From the NCBI GenBank assembly GCA_019312985.1, contig JAFDCC010000100.1:1-14914 (forward strand): 14,914 bases of DNA. The letters run 5' to 3'. The stretch comes from Deltaproteobacteria bacterium. GTDB lineage: Bacteria; Desulfobacterota; Desulfobulbia; Desulfobulbales; BM004. This document shows, in pieces, positions 5,733 through 13,021 of this stretch (positions are counted from its first letter, which is position 1; the number at the start of each line of letters is the position of its first letter). The position numbers were made by a program, and so were the translations under genes. Below the pieces are notes generated by a model. That model saw only the letters and a list, made by a program, of their open reading frames with translations. It made no database searches and was not told the DNA's origin.

Positions 5733-8000
5733 GTGGACCTGACGCTGATCTTTCATATTTTTTCCACCATCGGTTTCGGTCTCGCGTTGTTGCTGGCTTT
5801 CCGCATCCAGAAAAACCTTCTCGGCAACCCCTCACGGTTTTTTCTCAGCCTTTTCCTGCTGATATACTTTCTTGTCGGCATCTCAAACGTCCTGAAACAC
5901 GGCGGTGTAACGAATTACTTCGACCGCTTCGAGTATTTTGCCGAAATACTTTTCCCCCCGGCTTTCCTCTTTTTCATCTTTCCCATCTTTTCTCTCTACA
6001 TCTTTTCCATCTATATGAAGCACGACTTTGAAAAACGCATGGAAATAGAGGAGTCACTGGTTGAAAGCGAGAAGAAATACCGCAACCTGTCGGAGGAAAT
6101 CATCGACGGCGTGGCGGTTATAATCGATGGCAGAATCAAATGGGCCAACAAGGCCTTTCCCAAAATCTTCGGTTTTGCCCATGAAGAACTGCTTGACCGT
6201 GCTATTGATACCGTTATCAAAGCGTTGCATCAGGTACCTGCAGTAAACGAAACCGTGCAACCCAACGATTCAGGAAACCTGCCGGAAAACCGCTACGAAA
6301 CAGCCGGCACCTTAAAGAACGGCAAAGAGATTGTTATCGGTATTTCTGCGAAAACAATCACCTTTGACAATCAGCCGGCCCTGCAGATTATTACCCGTGA
6401 TATTACGGAACGCAAGCGGGCCGAGGAAGAAATCAACCGGGCCAGGATGGAATGGGAGCAGACATTCAACACCGTGCCGGACATGATCACAATTCTCGAC
6501 AACAACGACAATATCCTGCGGGTCAACAGGAGCATGGCAGAGCACCTCAGTTCCTCTCCAGAGGAACTTGTCGGCAGGAATTTTCACCTGCTCGTCCATG
6601 GCAACACAAACCATGCTAACTCCACTTCCTTAGATTCGATTGCGGCTAATTGCGGCGGTGATACGGTGGAATTTTACGAGGAAAGCCCGGACGAGCACTT
6701 CCTGGTGAGCATCTCGCGCCTTCGGGATGAAACGGGTTCCTGTTACGGCTCTGTCAGGGTATCCCACAATATAACGGAACTGAAAAAGGTGCAGAATGAG
6801 CTTGAGACAACCAGGGCTTTTCTTCAATCGGTCATAGACAATGTAGCGGAATCGATCATGGTCATCGACCGGCAATATCGTATTCTTCTCATAAACAGGG
6901 CGGCCATGAAGCAGAATGCCATGGAAGGCCCCCTGGCGCAGCCATTTTACTGCTACCAGGTCTCGCATCAGGCCAGTGAGCCGTGCCATGGTAATGACCA
7001 CCCCTGCCCCCTGAAAAAGGTGCTCGCCACAGGGGAACCGATAAGCCTGGTGCACAAACACCGGCAGGTTAACGGCAGCGAGTATGTTGTTGAAATCGGC
7101 GCCTCGCCGATTCTGGACAGCGACGGCGCCATTACCGGCATCATCGAGGTGGGTCGTGACATTACGGAGAAGCTGCAACTTGAAAAAGAGGAGAAAGAAT
7201 TCCGCGCCCGCCTCTTTCAGCAGCAGAAAGACCAGTCCATAGCACTCATTGCCAGGGGCATTGCCCATGATTTCAACAACCTTCTCGGCACAGTTATCGG
7301 CAATGTCGACCTGCTGCAGATGGGGACCGTGCCGCAGGAGGACGAATGCGGCATCGTCGAAGCCATCGGCTCCGCGGCCCACCGCATGAGCGATCTTACC
7401 ACCCAGTTACTGGCCTATGCCAAGGAGGGTTCGTACAAGCAGGAGCGTTTGTCGGTGAATACGCTCATTCGGCAGGCGCTGAAATTTTCCCATACCGGCG
7501 AGGCCACAAAAATAGAGATTGCCGAAGGACTGGCCAAGGATATCTGGCCCATCCTCGCGGATCCGAACCAGATGCGGCAAATGCTGGTGAATATTTTCAC
7601 CAATGCTTTTGAAGCCATGGAAGAAACGGGCGGGACTCTTTCCGTCACAAGCAGGAATGTGACGAGGGAAGACGACTGGCAGGACGCCCATAACAATACT
7701 CATCCCAAAGGCGCTTACATTGGCATTGACATCACCAATACCGGCCCGCCGATTACAAAAGAGACCGGCGGCCAGATTTTTGAGCCCTTTTACACGACAA
7801 AATCCCTGGGCCGCGGCCTCGGCCTTGCCGCTGCAGCCGGTATTGTCGAAAATCATGGCGGCACTCTCTCATATGAGAGCAGCGAGGCGGCGACAACCTT
7901 TCACATACTCCTGCCGCGCGCCGCTGAAAAAGGCGGCAAGACTGCCCCGGGTTTCCCGGCCAGGGACTGGGAAGTCACTGGTGCGGCCAGGAATCATTGA
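5733..8000 (+). CDS. Membrane PAS-PAS-PAS sensor histidine kinase
   Basis: A 755-residue sensor kinase counted from the GTG; the same frame extends upstream to an ATG at 5628 (790 residues). Three hydrophobic helices occupy about residues 4-25, 34-50 and 68-95. Three PAS units follow (about 110-228, 235-350 and 360-480), the first and third ending in the usual DIT-E motif. The third PAS holds a cluster of three Cys (407, 418, 425) with nearby His residues, which may bind a metal or sense redox. The kinase core has the H-box ARGIAHDFNN with phospho-acceptor His512, an N-box with Asn620 and Asn624, an F-box FEPFYTTK and an intact G2 box GRGLGLA. The G1 box is altered: the expected D-x-G-x-G reads NTGPPI (Asn669, Pro673), so ATP binding may be atypical. 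No receiver domain is attached; the last 25 residues look like a linker with nothing after it. No response regulator gene is in the window. It is transcribed away from the cytochrome cluster and might sense redox state for it (inference). Confidence 0.88.
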   Translation: MDLTLIFHIFSTIGFGLALLLAFRIQKNLLGNPSRFFLSLFLLIYFLVGISNVLKHGGVTNYFDRFEYFAEILFPPAFLFFIFPIFSLYIFSIYMKHDFEKRMEIEESLVESEKKYRNLSEEIIDGVAVIIDGRIKWANKAFPKIFGFAHEELLDRAIDTVIKALHQVPAVNETVQPNDSGNLPENRYETAGTLKNGKEIVIGISAKTITFDNQPALQIITRDITERKRAEEEINRARMEWEQTFNTVPDMITILDNNDNILRVNRSMAEHLSSSPEELVGRNFHLLVHGNTNHANSTSLDSIAANCGGDTVEFYEESPDEHFLVSISRLRDETGSCYGSVRVSHNITELKKVQNELETTRAFLQSVIDNVAESIMVIDRQYRILLINRAAMKQNAMEGPLAQPFYCYQVSHQASEPCHGNDHPCPLKKVLATGEPISLVHKHRQVNGSEYVVEIGASPILDSDGAITGIIEVGRDITEKLQLEKEEKEFRARLFQQQKDQSIALIARGIAHDFNNLLGTVIGNVDLLQMGTVPQEDECGIVEAIGSAAHRMSDLTTQLLAYAKEGSYKQERLSVNTLIRQALKFSHTGEATKIEIAEGLAKDIWPILADPNQMRQMLVNIFTNAFEAMEETGGTLSVTSRNVTREDDWQDAHNNTHPKGAYIGIDITNTGPPITKETGGQIFEPFYTTKSLGRGLGLAAAAGIVENHGGTLSYESSEAATTFHILLPRAAEKGGKTAPGFPARDWEVTGAARNH

Positions 8001-8143
8001 CCCCGCAATACTTCCGCCGTATTTCTCTGTCGGCGCAGTCCCCCCCCTGCAGTTTCATATCGCAGCGGCCTTCAAGAACCAGGGATGCGTCCAGAAAAGG
8101 GACTGTTCAGCATCCGGCGGCACTCTCACCCTTGTTCTGTTTT

Positions 8144-8638
8144 TTATTCACCTGCATCAGGGTTTTCAGGAACACACCCCTGGTTGCCGCCGGTCAGAAA
8201 TTCTTCCAGCTTTATTTTTCTATAGTCAAATATCCTTTCCAGTGTTTTCCGGATAAAGAAAAAATGCAGGATTTTACCGGCTATGCCGTAAGGGACTTGA
8301 TAGTAAACCCGGTCAATCAATCTTACATGGCGATCCTCCTGCTCAATCTGGTGATAATGATACCAGAATGCATAGGGGCCTAATCTCTGTTCATCAACAA
8401 ATGAATGCATCTCCTTAATATGCTTGATTTCCGCTACCCATGTCCGTTCCCCAAACCAGGGAATTTTTATGCGGTATTCGATTATCAGCCCGTTGAACAT
8501 TTCCTGAGGGACAGGGGAGACTATCTGGAATTGCAGGTCGGGCGGTGTGATCCGGTCCAGGTTGGCCGGATTTTTTAATAAATCCCATGCCGATGAAGGC
8601 ATTGCAGTCACATACTGTTCCCGATAAAGAGTATACAT
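8144..8638 (-). CDS. SRPBCC (START-like) ligand-binding family protein
   Basis: A 164-residue soluble protein that resembles the SRPBCC/cyclase-dehydrase family, a helix-grip fold that holds hydrophobic ligands. Supporting features are the opening strand followed by PSSAWDLLKNPANLDRITPP, the alternating hydrophobic strands, the central WVAEIKHI strand, DRVYYQVPYG, and a C-terminal helix (IFDYRKIKLEEFL). The length fits the family (about 150). It is the last gene of the minus-strand lipid-modification cluster, 94 bases after the DUF2878 gene, with a stem-loop in the gap. No strong ribosome-binding site is visible before the ATG. A role in carrying or shielding a lipid intermediate would fit the context, but this is inference. 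Confidence 0.75.
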   Translation of the reverse strand: MYTLYREQYVTAMPSSAWDLLKNPANLDRITPPDLQFQIVSPVPQEMFNGLIIEYRIKIPWFGERTWVAEIKHIKEMHSFVDEQRLGPYAFWYHYHQIEQEDRHVRLIDRVYYQVPYGIAGKILHFFFIRKTLERIFDYRKIKLEEFLTGGNQGCVPENPDAGE

Positions 8639-8676
8639 GCCTGTCTACGTATTTTTTCAACTTTGAAAGGAGCAGA

Positions 8677-8709
8677 GCAAGCCTGATTTAAAAAATCAGC
8701 ATGGCTTGC
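8677..8709. repeat. Interrupted inverted repeat between DUF2878 and SRPBCC genes
   Basis: GCAAGCC (8677-8683) pairs with GGCTTGC (8703-8709). Inside, TGATTT pairs with AAATCA around an A-rich loop, with a four-base bulge on one side. Neither strand has a following T-run, so it is not a classical terminator. In the minus-strand transcript it would form a hairpin in the intercistronic gap before the last gene, and could act in mRNA processing or differential expression. Confidence 0.5.
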
Positions 8710-8732
8710 CGGAATTTCCATTGCCCTTCCCG

Positions 8733-9260
8733 CTAAGCGCCGGTCAGCCTGTTGTGCAGAAATACCAGCAGCGGCAGGGCCAGGGCCCACATGATAGCAA
8801 GTATCAGATAACCCCTGCCGAACGTTGCGGCAACGGTGAGTGCCCCCAGTTTTTCTCCTCCCCAGTATGCAACCGGTCCGGCAAGTCCTCCCAGTAAAGC
8901 CGCCGCTGCATATTTGCCTTTGAGCCAGGCCAGGCTGATGCTTACAAGCAGGGCAAAATTAAACCAGAGAGCAGCCATCCAGGGCGGGGAGACCTGCCCC
9001 CATCCCCGGTCAACAGGTGTGTAAACATTGGCAACAATCATGAGCGTCTCCAGGAGGGCCCCCAAAATACCGCAGGTTATGACAAAAAGAATCTCCCCCC
9101 GGTGATTTTCTGTCAACAGGCGGATCTGCAGCGGCACGGTTACAAGGACCAGGAGTGGCCCCAGCCACCCAAGGTTGTTTGCCGCCCCCATAACGCATGC
9201 AAACCAGCAGATCTGGAAAATGATGAAATTAACCGGTGTTGAGTATTTTTTTATTCCCAT
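8733..9260 (-). CDS. DUF2878 family integral membrane protein
   Basis: A small polytopic membrane protein of about 175 residues with hydrophobic stretches through most of its length (five or six helices). Conserved-looking elements include FQICWFACVMGAANN near the start, a central LGALLETLMI and the motif PPWMAALWFNFA, typical of DUF2878 as I recognise it. No enzymatic function is established for the family to my knowledge. I chose the ATG at 9260 because GGAAA lies six bases upstream and it avoids overlap. An ATG seven codons earlier (9281) would overlap the end of the methyltransferase gene by eight bases and has no clear ribosome-binding site. Membership in the same operon as the methyltransferase suggests a part in membrane lipid modification. 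Confidence 0.8.
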   Translation of the reverse strand: MGIKKYSTPVNFIIFQICWFACVMGAANNLGWLGPLLVLVTVPLQIRLLTENHRGEILFVITCGILGALLETLMIVANVYTPVDRGWGQVSPPWMAALWFNFALLVSISLAWLKGKYAAAALLGGLAGPVAYWGGEKLGALTVAATFGRGYLILAIMWALALPLLVFLHNRLTGA

Positions 9261-9273
9261 CTGCTGTTTCCGG

Positions 9274-10557
9274 TTATGCATCCGGGGATGGCAGCACCGG
9301 TTCCCGGCACCACCCGGGCCGGGCGAAGATCATCTGTACGTCACCGTTGTACCCCTCCGTAAAGCCCCCTTCGCACGAGGCAAGGTAATACTCCCACATG
9401 CGGACGAAACTGTCTGAAAATCCCATGGCCTTTACCTTTTCCAGGTTGGCAAAAAACCGCTCCCGCCAGAGGCGCAGCGTTTTGGCATAGTGCGGAGTGA
9501 TATCCTCGTAATGGGTGAGCTGAAGGTCTGTATGGCGCTTAACACTCGTGGTAATGGCACTAACCGATGGTATGCAGCTGCCGGGAAAGATGTAGCGTTT
9601 GATAAAATCCACCGAGTTTTTGTGGCGGCTGAACTCGTGGTCCGGGATGGTGATGGCCTGCAATGCCATTATGCCATGAGGCTTCAGCAGCTCGCAGCAT
9701 TTTGCAAAAAAGGTATCGAGAAAATGGTGGCCCACCGCCTCGATCATCTCAATGGAGACCAGTTTGTCAAATTTACCGGTCAGTTCCCGATAATCCTGCT
9801 GCAGCACAGTGACCTTTTCCGCCAGGCCTCTATCGGCCAAGAGGCGCTGCATATAACGGAACTGGTTGTTCGAGATGGTTGTTGTGGTCACCCGGCAGCC
9901 GTAGTTTTGTGCTGCATGGAGGGCAAATCCGCCCCAGCCGCCGCCGATCTCTATCACATGGTCTTCTTCTTTTAAGTTCAGCTTTTTGCAGATCCGGTCA
10001 AATTTGGCTATCTGCGCCTCGTGCAAACTGCTGTCCTCGTGTTCGAAAATCCCGCAGGAATACCCCATGGACCTGTCAAGAAAAAGACGGAAAAAATCGT
10101 TACTCAGGTCGTAATGGGCGACGATGTTTTTTTTGCTGCCCCTTTGAGTATTTTTCCGCAGCCAATGATAGGTGCGCAGCAGCGGTGCTGTCACCCTGGA
10201 CCATCCTCCATCCATCTGCCGGTTGAGCAAATCAGCATTGGCCACAAAGAGACGGGTTACATCGGTCAGGTTGTCAGTGGTCCAGTAGCCTTTGATGTAT
10301 GATTCCGCTGCGCCGAGGCTGCCCTTGAACAAGATATCCGGATAGAGCTGCGGGTCATGAATGGACAGGGCAGCGATAATGGGGTCCTGGCCCTGCGGAT
10401 CACCGAACTCGTAAAGCTGTCCGCAGTTGTCTATCGACAGTCTGCCGAACCGCAGGTTGCCTAAAATATTGAACAGTGTGCTTTTGCACCAAACCTGTAA
10501 AGGCTTCGGACACAGTGTTGTTTTTTTTCTTTTGATACTGCTGATATGCCTGCTCAT
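9274..10557 (-). CDS. Cyclopropane-fatty-acid-synthase-like SAM methyltransferase
   Basis: A 427-residue S-adenosylmethionine-dependent methyltransferase acting, by family, on the double bond of unsaturated acyl chains in phospholipids. The SAM-binding loop is VIEIGGGWGG (201-210). Further family landmarks are HYDLSNDFF (148-156), GYSCG with Cys168, QDYREL, IEMIEAVG with Glu273, FPGSCIPS with Cys328, and Tyr357. By hand alignment to E. coli Cfa these match Cys139, Glu239, Cys354 and Tyr316. The bicarbonate ligand His266, however, corresponds to Gln300 (ALQAIT), and the residue after Glu273 is Ala rather than His. The IEMIEAVG/LQAIT signature is what I associate with the cluster-type enzymes making methyl-branched or methylene fatty acids rather than cyclopropanes. 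The ATG overlaps the DUF1365 stop (ATGA) and has AGGAGAGG upstream, indicating translational coupling. Confidence 0.9.
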   Translation of the reverse strand: MSRHISSIKRKKTTLCPKPLQVWCKSTLFNILGNLRFGRLSIDNCGQLYEFGDPQGQDPIIAALSIHDPQLYPDILFKGSLGAAESYIKGYWTTDNLTDVTRLFVANADLLNRQMDGGWSRVTAPLLRTYHWLRKNTQRGSKKNIVAHYDLSNDFFRLFLDRSMGYSCGIFEHEDSSLHEAQIAKFDRICKKLNLKEEDHVIEIGGGWGGFALHAAQNYGCRVTTTTISNNQFRYMQRLLADRGLAEKVTVLQQDYRELTGKFDKLVSIEMIEAVGHHFLDTFFAKCCELLKPHGIMALQAITIPDHEFSRHKNSVDFIKRYIFPGSCIPSVSAITTSVKRHTDLQLTHYEDITPHYAKTLRLWRERFFANLEKVKAMGFSDSFVRMWEYYLASCEGGFTEGYNGDVQMIFARPGWCREPVLPSPDA

Positions 10558-11321
10558 GTTTTCCTCTCCTGCACATACTCCGGATGGTCATAATAGGGTA
10601 TTTTCTTGAGCCAGAGGCGAAACGCCTGCCAGTAGATCATGGAAAGGACCTTGATGGTCATTGCCGGAAAACGGATTAGCACCCAGGCCAGTGCAGCGCC
10701 GCTGATCTCCAGGCGCTGCATGGTCAATACTGCTTCAAAAAACTTATTATTCTCCTTGAAGTTGGTCATGTGGACACGCAGGAATTTACCCGGTTCTTCG
10801 AAGCGCCAGTCGTACAGGAAGTCCATGTCCATGAAGGGTGAGACATGAAAAGCTTTGGGAAACTGAAAGTGCCTGCCGGAAACCGGATCCCGGTCCTGCT
10901 TCACGTCCAGGACATAGGAATGGCGCTCCCGCCAGGGTGTGTTGGTGATCTCCGCCACGATATATTCCACCCTGGTGTCAGCCGCATCGTAACAATAATA
11001 GAAGGAAACCGGGTTGAAACAGTGGCCATAGTAGCGCAGGTGGGTAAGCATGCGGATCGGGCCTGCCGGCCGCTGCCCGAGCTCCTGCTCCACCCGATCC
11101 CTTACCGACTGGTCAAGGGGGGTATCCGCAGGGCCGAGGTAATCGGCACGCCTGAAGTTCGCCACGTTTGCCCGGCCCACGGACCAGAGCCAGCGGCCGT
11201 CAAAGACGTGCCCCAGTTCCTCCAGGTCAAGAAACATGAAGTATACCGCATAGGTAAACTTGTTTTCCCGCGGCAGATAACGGTGATGGTACAGTTCGCC
11301 TTTGTAGATGCAACTTTTCAT
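10554..11321 (-). CDS. DUF1365 family protein
   Basis: A 255-residue protein matching DUF1365. Diagnostic stretches are the N-terminal YKGELYHHRYLPRENKFTY, RMLTHLRYYGHCFNPVSFYY, AEITNTPWRERHSYVL and KAFHVSPFMDMDF. A C-terminal hydrophobic patch (about residues 213-240) may sit on the membrane. Its biochemical function is not established; it almost always accompanies the FAD amine-oxidase-like gene and the Cfa-like gene, as here. The start is taken as the ATG at 11321, two bases after the stop of the upstream gene. A TTG two codons earlier overlaps that stop and is less likely. The stop overlaps the methyltransferase start by four bases. Confidence 0.88.
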   Translation of the reverse strand: MKSCIYKGELYHHRYLPRENKFTYAVYFMFLDLEELGHVFDGRWLWSVGRANVANFRRADYLGPADTPLDQSVRDRVEQELGQRPAGPIRMLTHLRYYGHCFNPVSFYYCYDAADTRVEYIVAEITNTPWRERHSYVLDVKQDRDPVSGRHFQFPKAFHVSPFMDMDFLYDWRFEEPGKFLRVHMTNFKENNKFFEAVLTMQRLEISGAALAWVLIRFPAMTIKVLSMIYWQAFRLWLKKIPYYDHPEYVQERKT

Positions 11322-11323
11322 GG

Positions 11324-12568
11324 TCAAAGCGACTTCCCGAAATGTTTAGCAACAGCGAGCCCGCTTTTCACGCCATCCTCGTGAAAGCCATACCCCCAGT
11401 ATGCCCCGCAATAATGGGTTCTGTTCCGGCCACTGATAACCCCATGCGACTTCTGGGCCAGTATGGAATCCTCCAGGTACACCGGGTGGTGATAGACATA
11501 ACGGCCCAGGATTTTCTCCTCTGCTATCCTGTGCTCCATATTGAGAGAAACACAGAAGGTCTCTGCGGCCCTGATGCTCTGCAGTATGTTCATATTATAG
11601 GTTACCGCGGCCCTGTCAACCTGGCCTGCCAGTATGGCGTAATTCCAACTGGACCAGACAGCGCGCTTTTGCGGCAGGACTGTCTCGTCGGTATGAAGAA
11701 TGATATCGTTTTTCTGGTAAGGAACTGCTCCCAGAATGGCACGTTCATCGGCCGTTGCATCTGCGAGGATTCTGAGGGCCTGGTCACTGTGGGTGGCAAA
11801 TATCACCTCGTCAAAGCGGGCCTTGTCCCGGCTTGCAAACTCCAGTTCAACTCCCGTCTCTTGCCGCTCCACGCGAAGAACAGGGGTTGCCAGGTGTATT
11901 TTGTCAACAAATGGTGCGGTAATCTTCTTGACATACTCGTTTGAACCACCGGTGATGACGCGCCACTCTATCGGGTTTGCCGCCTGCAGAAAGCCGTGAT
12001 TTTCAAAAAAACGGCCAAAGGTGCGGGCTGGAAATTCTTGAATTTTACCAGGCTCTGCTGACCATAGGGAGGCGCCGATGGGAACAACGAAGTGCTCGAC
12101 AAATCGCGTCGAAAAGTTGTGCAGCCTGAGGAATTCACCCAGCGCCATGTCCGGTTCCCTGGAATTGATGTAGGCAGTGAGGCAGCGGCGCAGCCTGAAG
12201 ATATCAAGCACCATGCGCCAGTATGACGGGGAGAGGATATTTCTTCTCTGGGCAAAGAGGGTGGAGGCTGAGGCCGAGCCGTACTCGAGGCCGGTCTTTT
12301 CACAGCGGACACTGAAATTCATCCTGGTGGGCTTGGAGTCAACCCCAAGCTGTTGGAGGAGTCTGCAGAAGTTGGGATAGGTTGTCCGGTTGAAGACGAT
12401 AAAGCCGCTGTCGACGGCATAGGACCCGTCTGCCCTGGTAACATCGATAGTGTGCGTATGGCCGCCGATATAGTCGTTGGCCTCAAAAATCGAGAGGTCA
12501 AAATCCTTGTAAAGCAGATGCGCGCAGACGAGACCTGAAATACCGCTGCCGATAATCGCAATTTTCAT
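11324..12568 (-). CDS. FAD-dependent amine-oxidase-like oxidoreductase
   Basis: A 414-residue flavoprotein. The N-terminus is a Rossmann dinucleotide-binding motif (IIGSGISG, Gly7-x-Gly9-x-x-Gly12) with an acidic residue ending the second strand (FEAND, Glu29) and GGHTHT after it, as in the flavin amine oxidase/phytoene desaturase superfamily. The C-terminal FAD motif is recognisable as YCGAYWGYGFHEDGVKSG. No signal peptide is seen, so the protein is cytoplasmic or peripheral. In this operon it is the likely desaturase or oxidase acting on acyl chains before or after the methyltransferase (inference from context; furan fatty acid synthesis in Rhodobacter is known to use a methylase, a desaturase and an oxygenase). 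A GAGGG lies three bases before the ATG. It is 26 bases after DUF2177 and two bases before DUF1365. Confidence 0.88.
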   Translation of the reverse strand: MKIAIIGSGISGLVCAHLLYKDFDLSIFEANDYIGGHTHTIDVTRADGSYAVDSGFIVFNRTTYPNFCRLLQQLGVDSKPTRMNFSVRCEKTGLEYGSASASTLFAQRRNILSPSYWRMVLDIFRLRRCLTAYINSREPDMALGEFLRLHNFSTRFVEHFVVPIGASLWSAEPGKIQEFPARTFGRFFENHGFLQAANPIEWRVITGGSNEYVKKITAPFVDKIHLATPVLRVERQETGVELEFASRDKARFDEVIFATHSDQALRILADATADERAILGAVPYQKNDIILHTDETVLPQKRAVWSSWNYAILAGQVDRAAVTYNMNILQSIRAAETFCVSLNMEHRIAEEKILGRYVYHHPVYLEDSILAQKSHGVISGRNRTHYCGAYWGYGFHEDGVKSGLAVAKHFGKSL

Positions 12569-12594
12569 GTACCCTCACCCGGTCCGGACATGCA

Positions 12595-13011
12595 TTACTG
12601 GAATAACCGGTCAAAGTACGCGGCAGCAACCGAGACCGACCCGCAGATGAAAACACCCCAGCAGATATCGACAACAGACATCCGCAGGGGCCACTTGTCA
12701 ACCAGGGCATAGTTGGTCATGTCATATACGGCGTAAAGAACAAAACCGTAGAGCCCTCCCCAGATCGGGGACCAGGGGAAAACGGCGGAACCGGCAAGGC
12801 GCGGCACGACAAAGAGGACTATGCCGAGGGGTATGCAGATATAGACCACCGCCGCGGCCCACCAGACAGTTTCATAGGAGCCGCTTCCCCCCCGGGAAAG
12901 GGATCCCAGTTTGGTCTTGTAGAATTTTGCCATCAAAAATCCCAGCCAGAAAAAATCAAGGGCCAGAAAGACGGGCAGCGTTGCAAAATATACCTTGATA
13001 CCGTGCATCAT
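12595..13011 (-). CDS. DUF2177 family membrane protein
   Basis: A 138-residue protein with four predicted helices (about residues 7-29, 48-69, 80-99 and 110-132). It fits DUF2177: the start YFATLPVFLALDFFWLG, then WGGLYGFVLYAVYDMTNYAL and LRMSVVDICWG. Conserved polar residues inside membrane segments (Asp19, Asp and Asn of YDMTN, Asp of VVDICWG) suggest a buried functional site, but no activity is established. The ATG at 13011 is well supported by AAGGAGG five bases upstream. It lies ten bases after the DUF1295 gene and 26 before the flavoprotein gene, so all are surely cotranscribed. Confidence 0.87.
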   Translation of the reverse strand: MMHGIKVYFATLPVFLALDFFWLGFLMAKFYKTKLGSLSRGGSGSYETVWWAAAVVYICIPLGIVLFVVPRLAGSAVFPWSPIWGGLYGFVLYAVYDMTNYALVDKWPLRMSVVDICWGVFICGSVSVAAAYFDRLFQ

Positions 13012-13021
13012 GGCGGCCTCC

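Noticed and set aside
6630..7382. Long minus-strand open frame (250 codons) opposite the histidine kinase.
   Set aside because: No family resemblance; the sense strand encodes clear PAS and H-box motifs.
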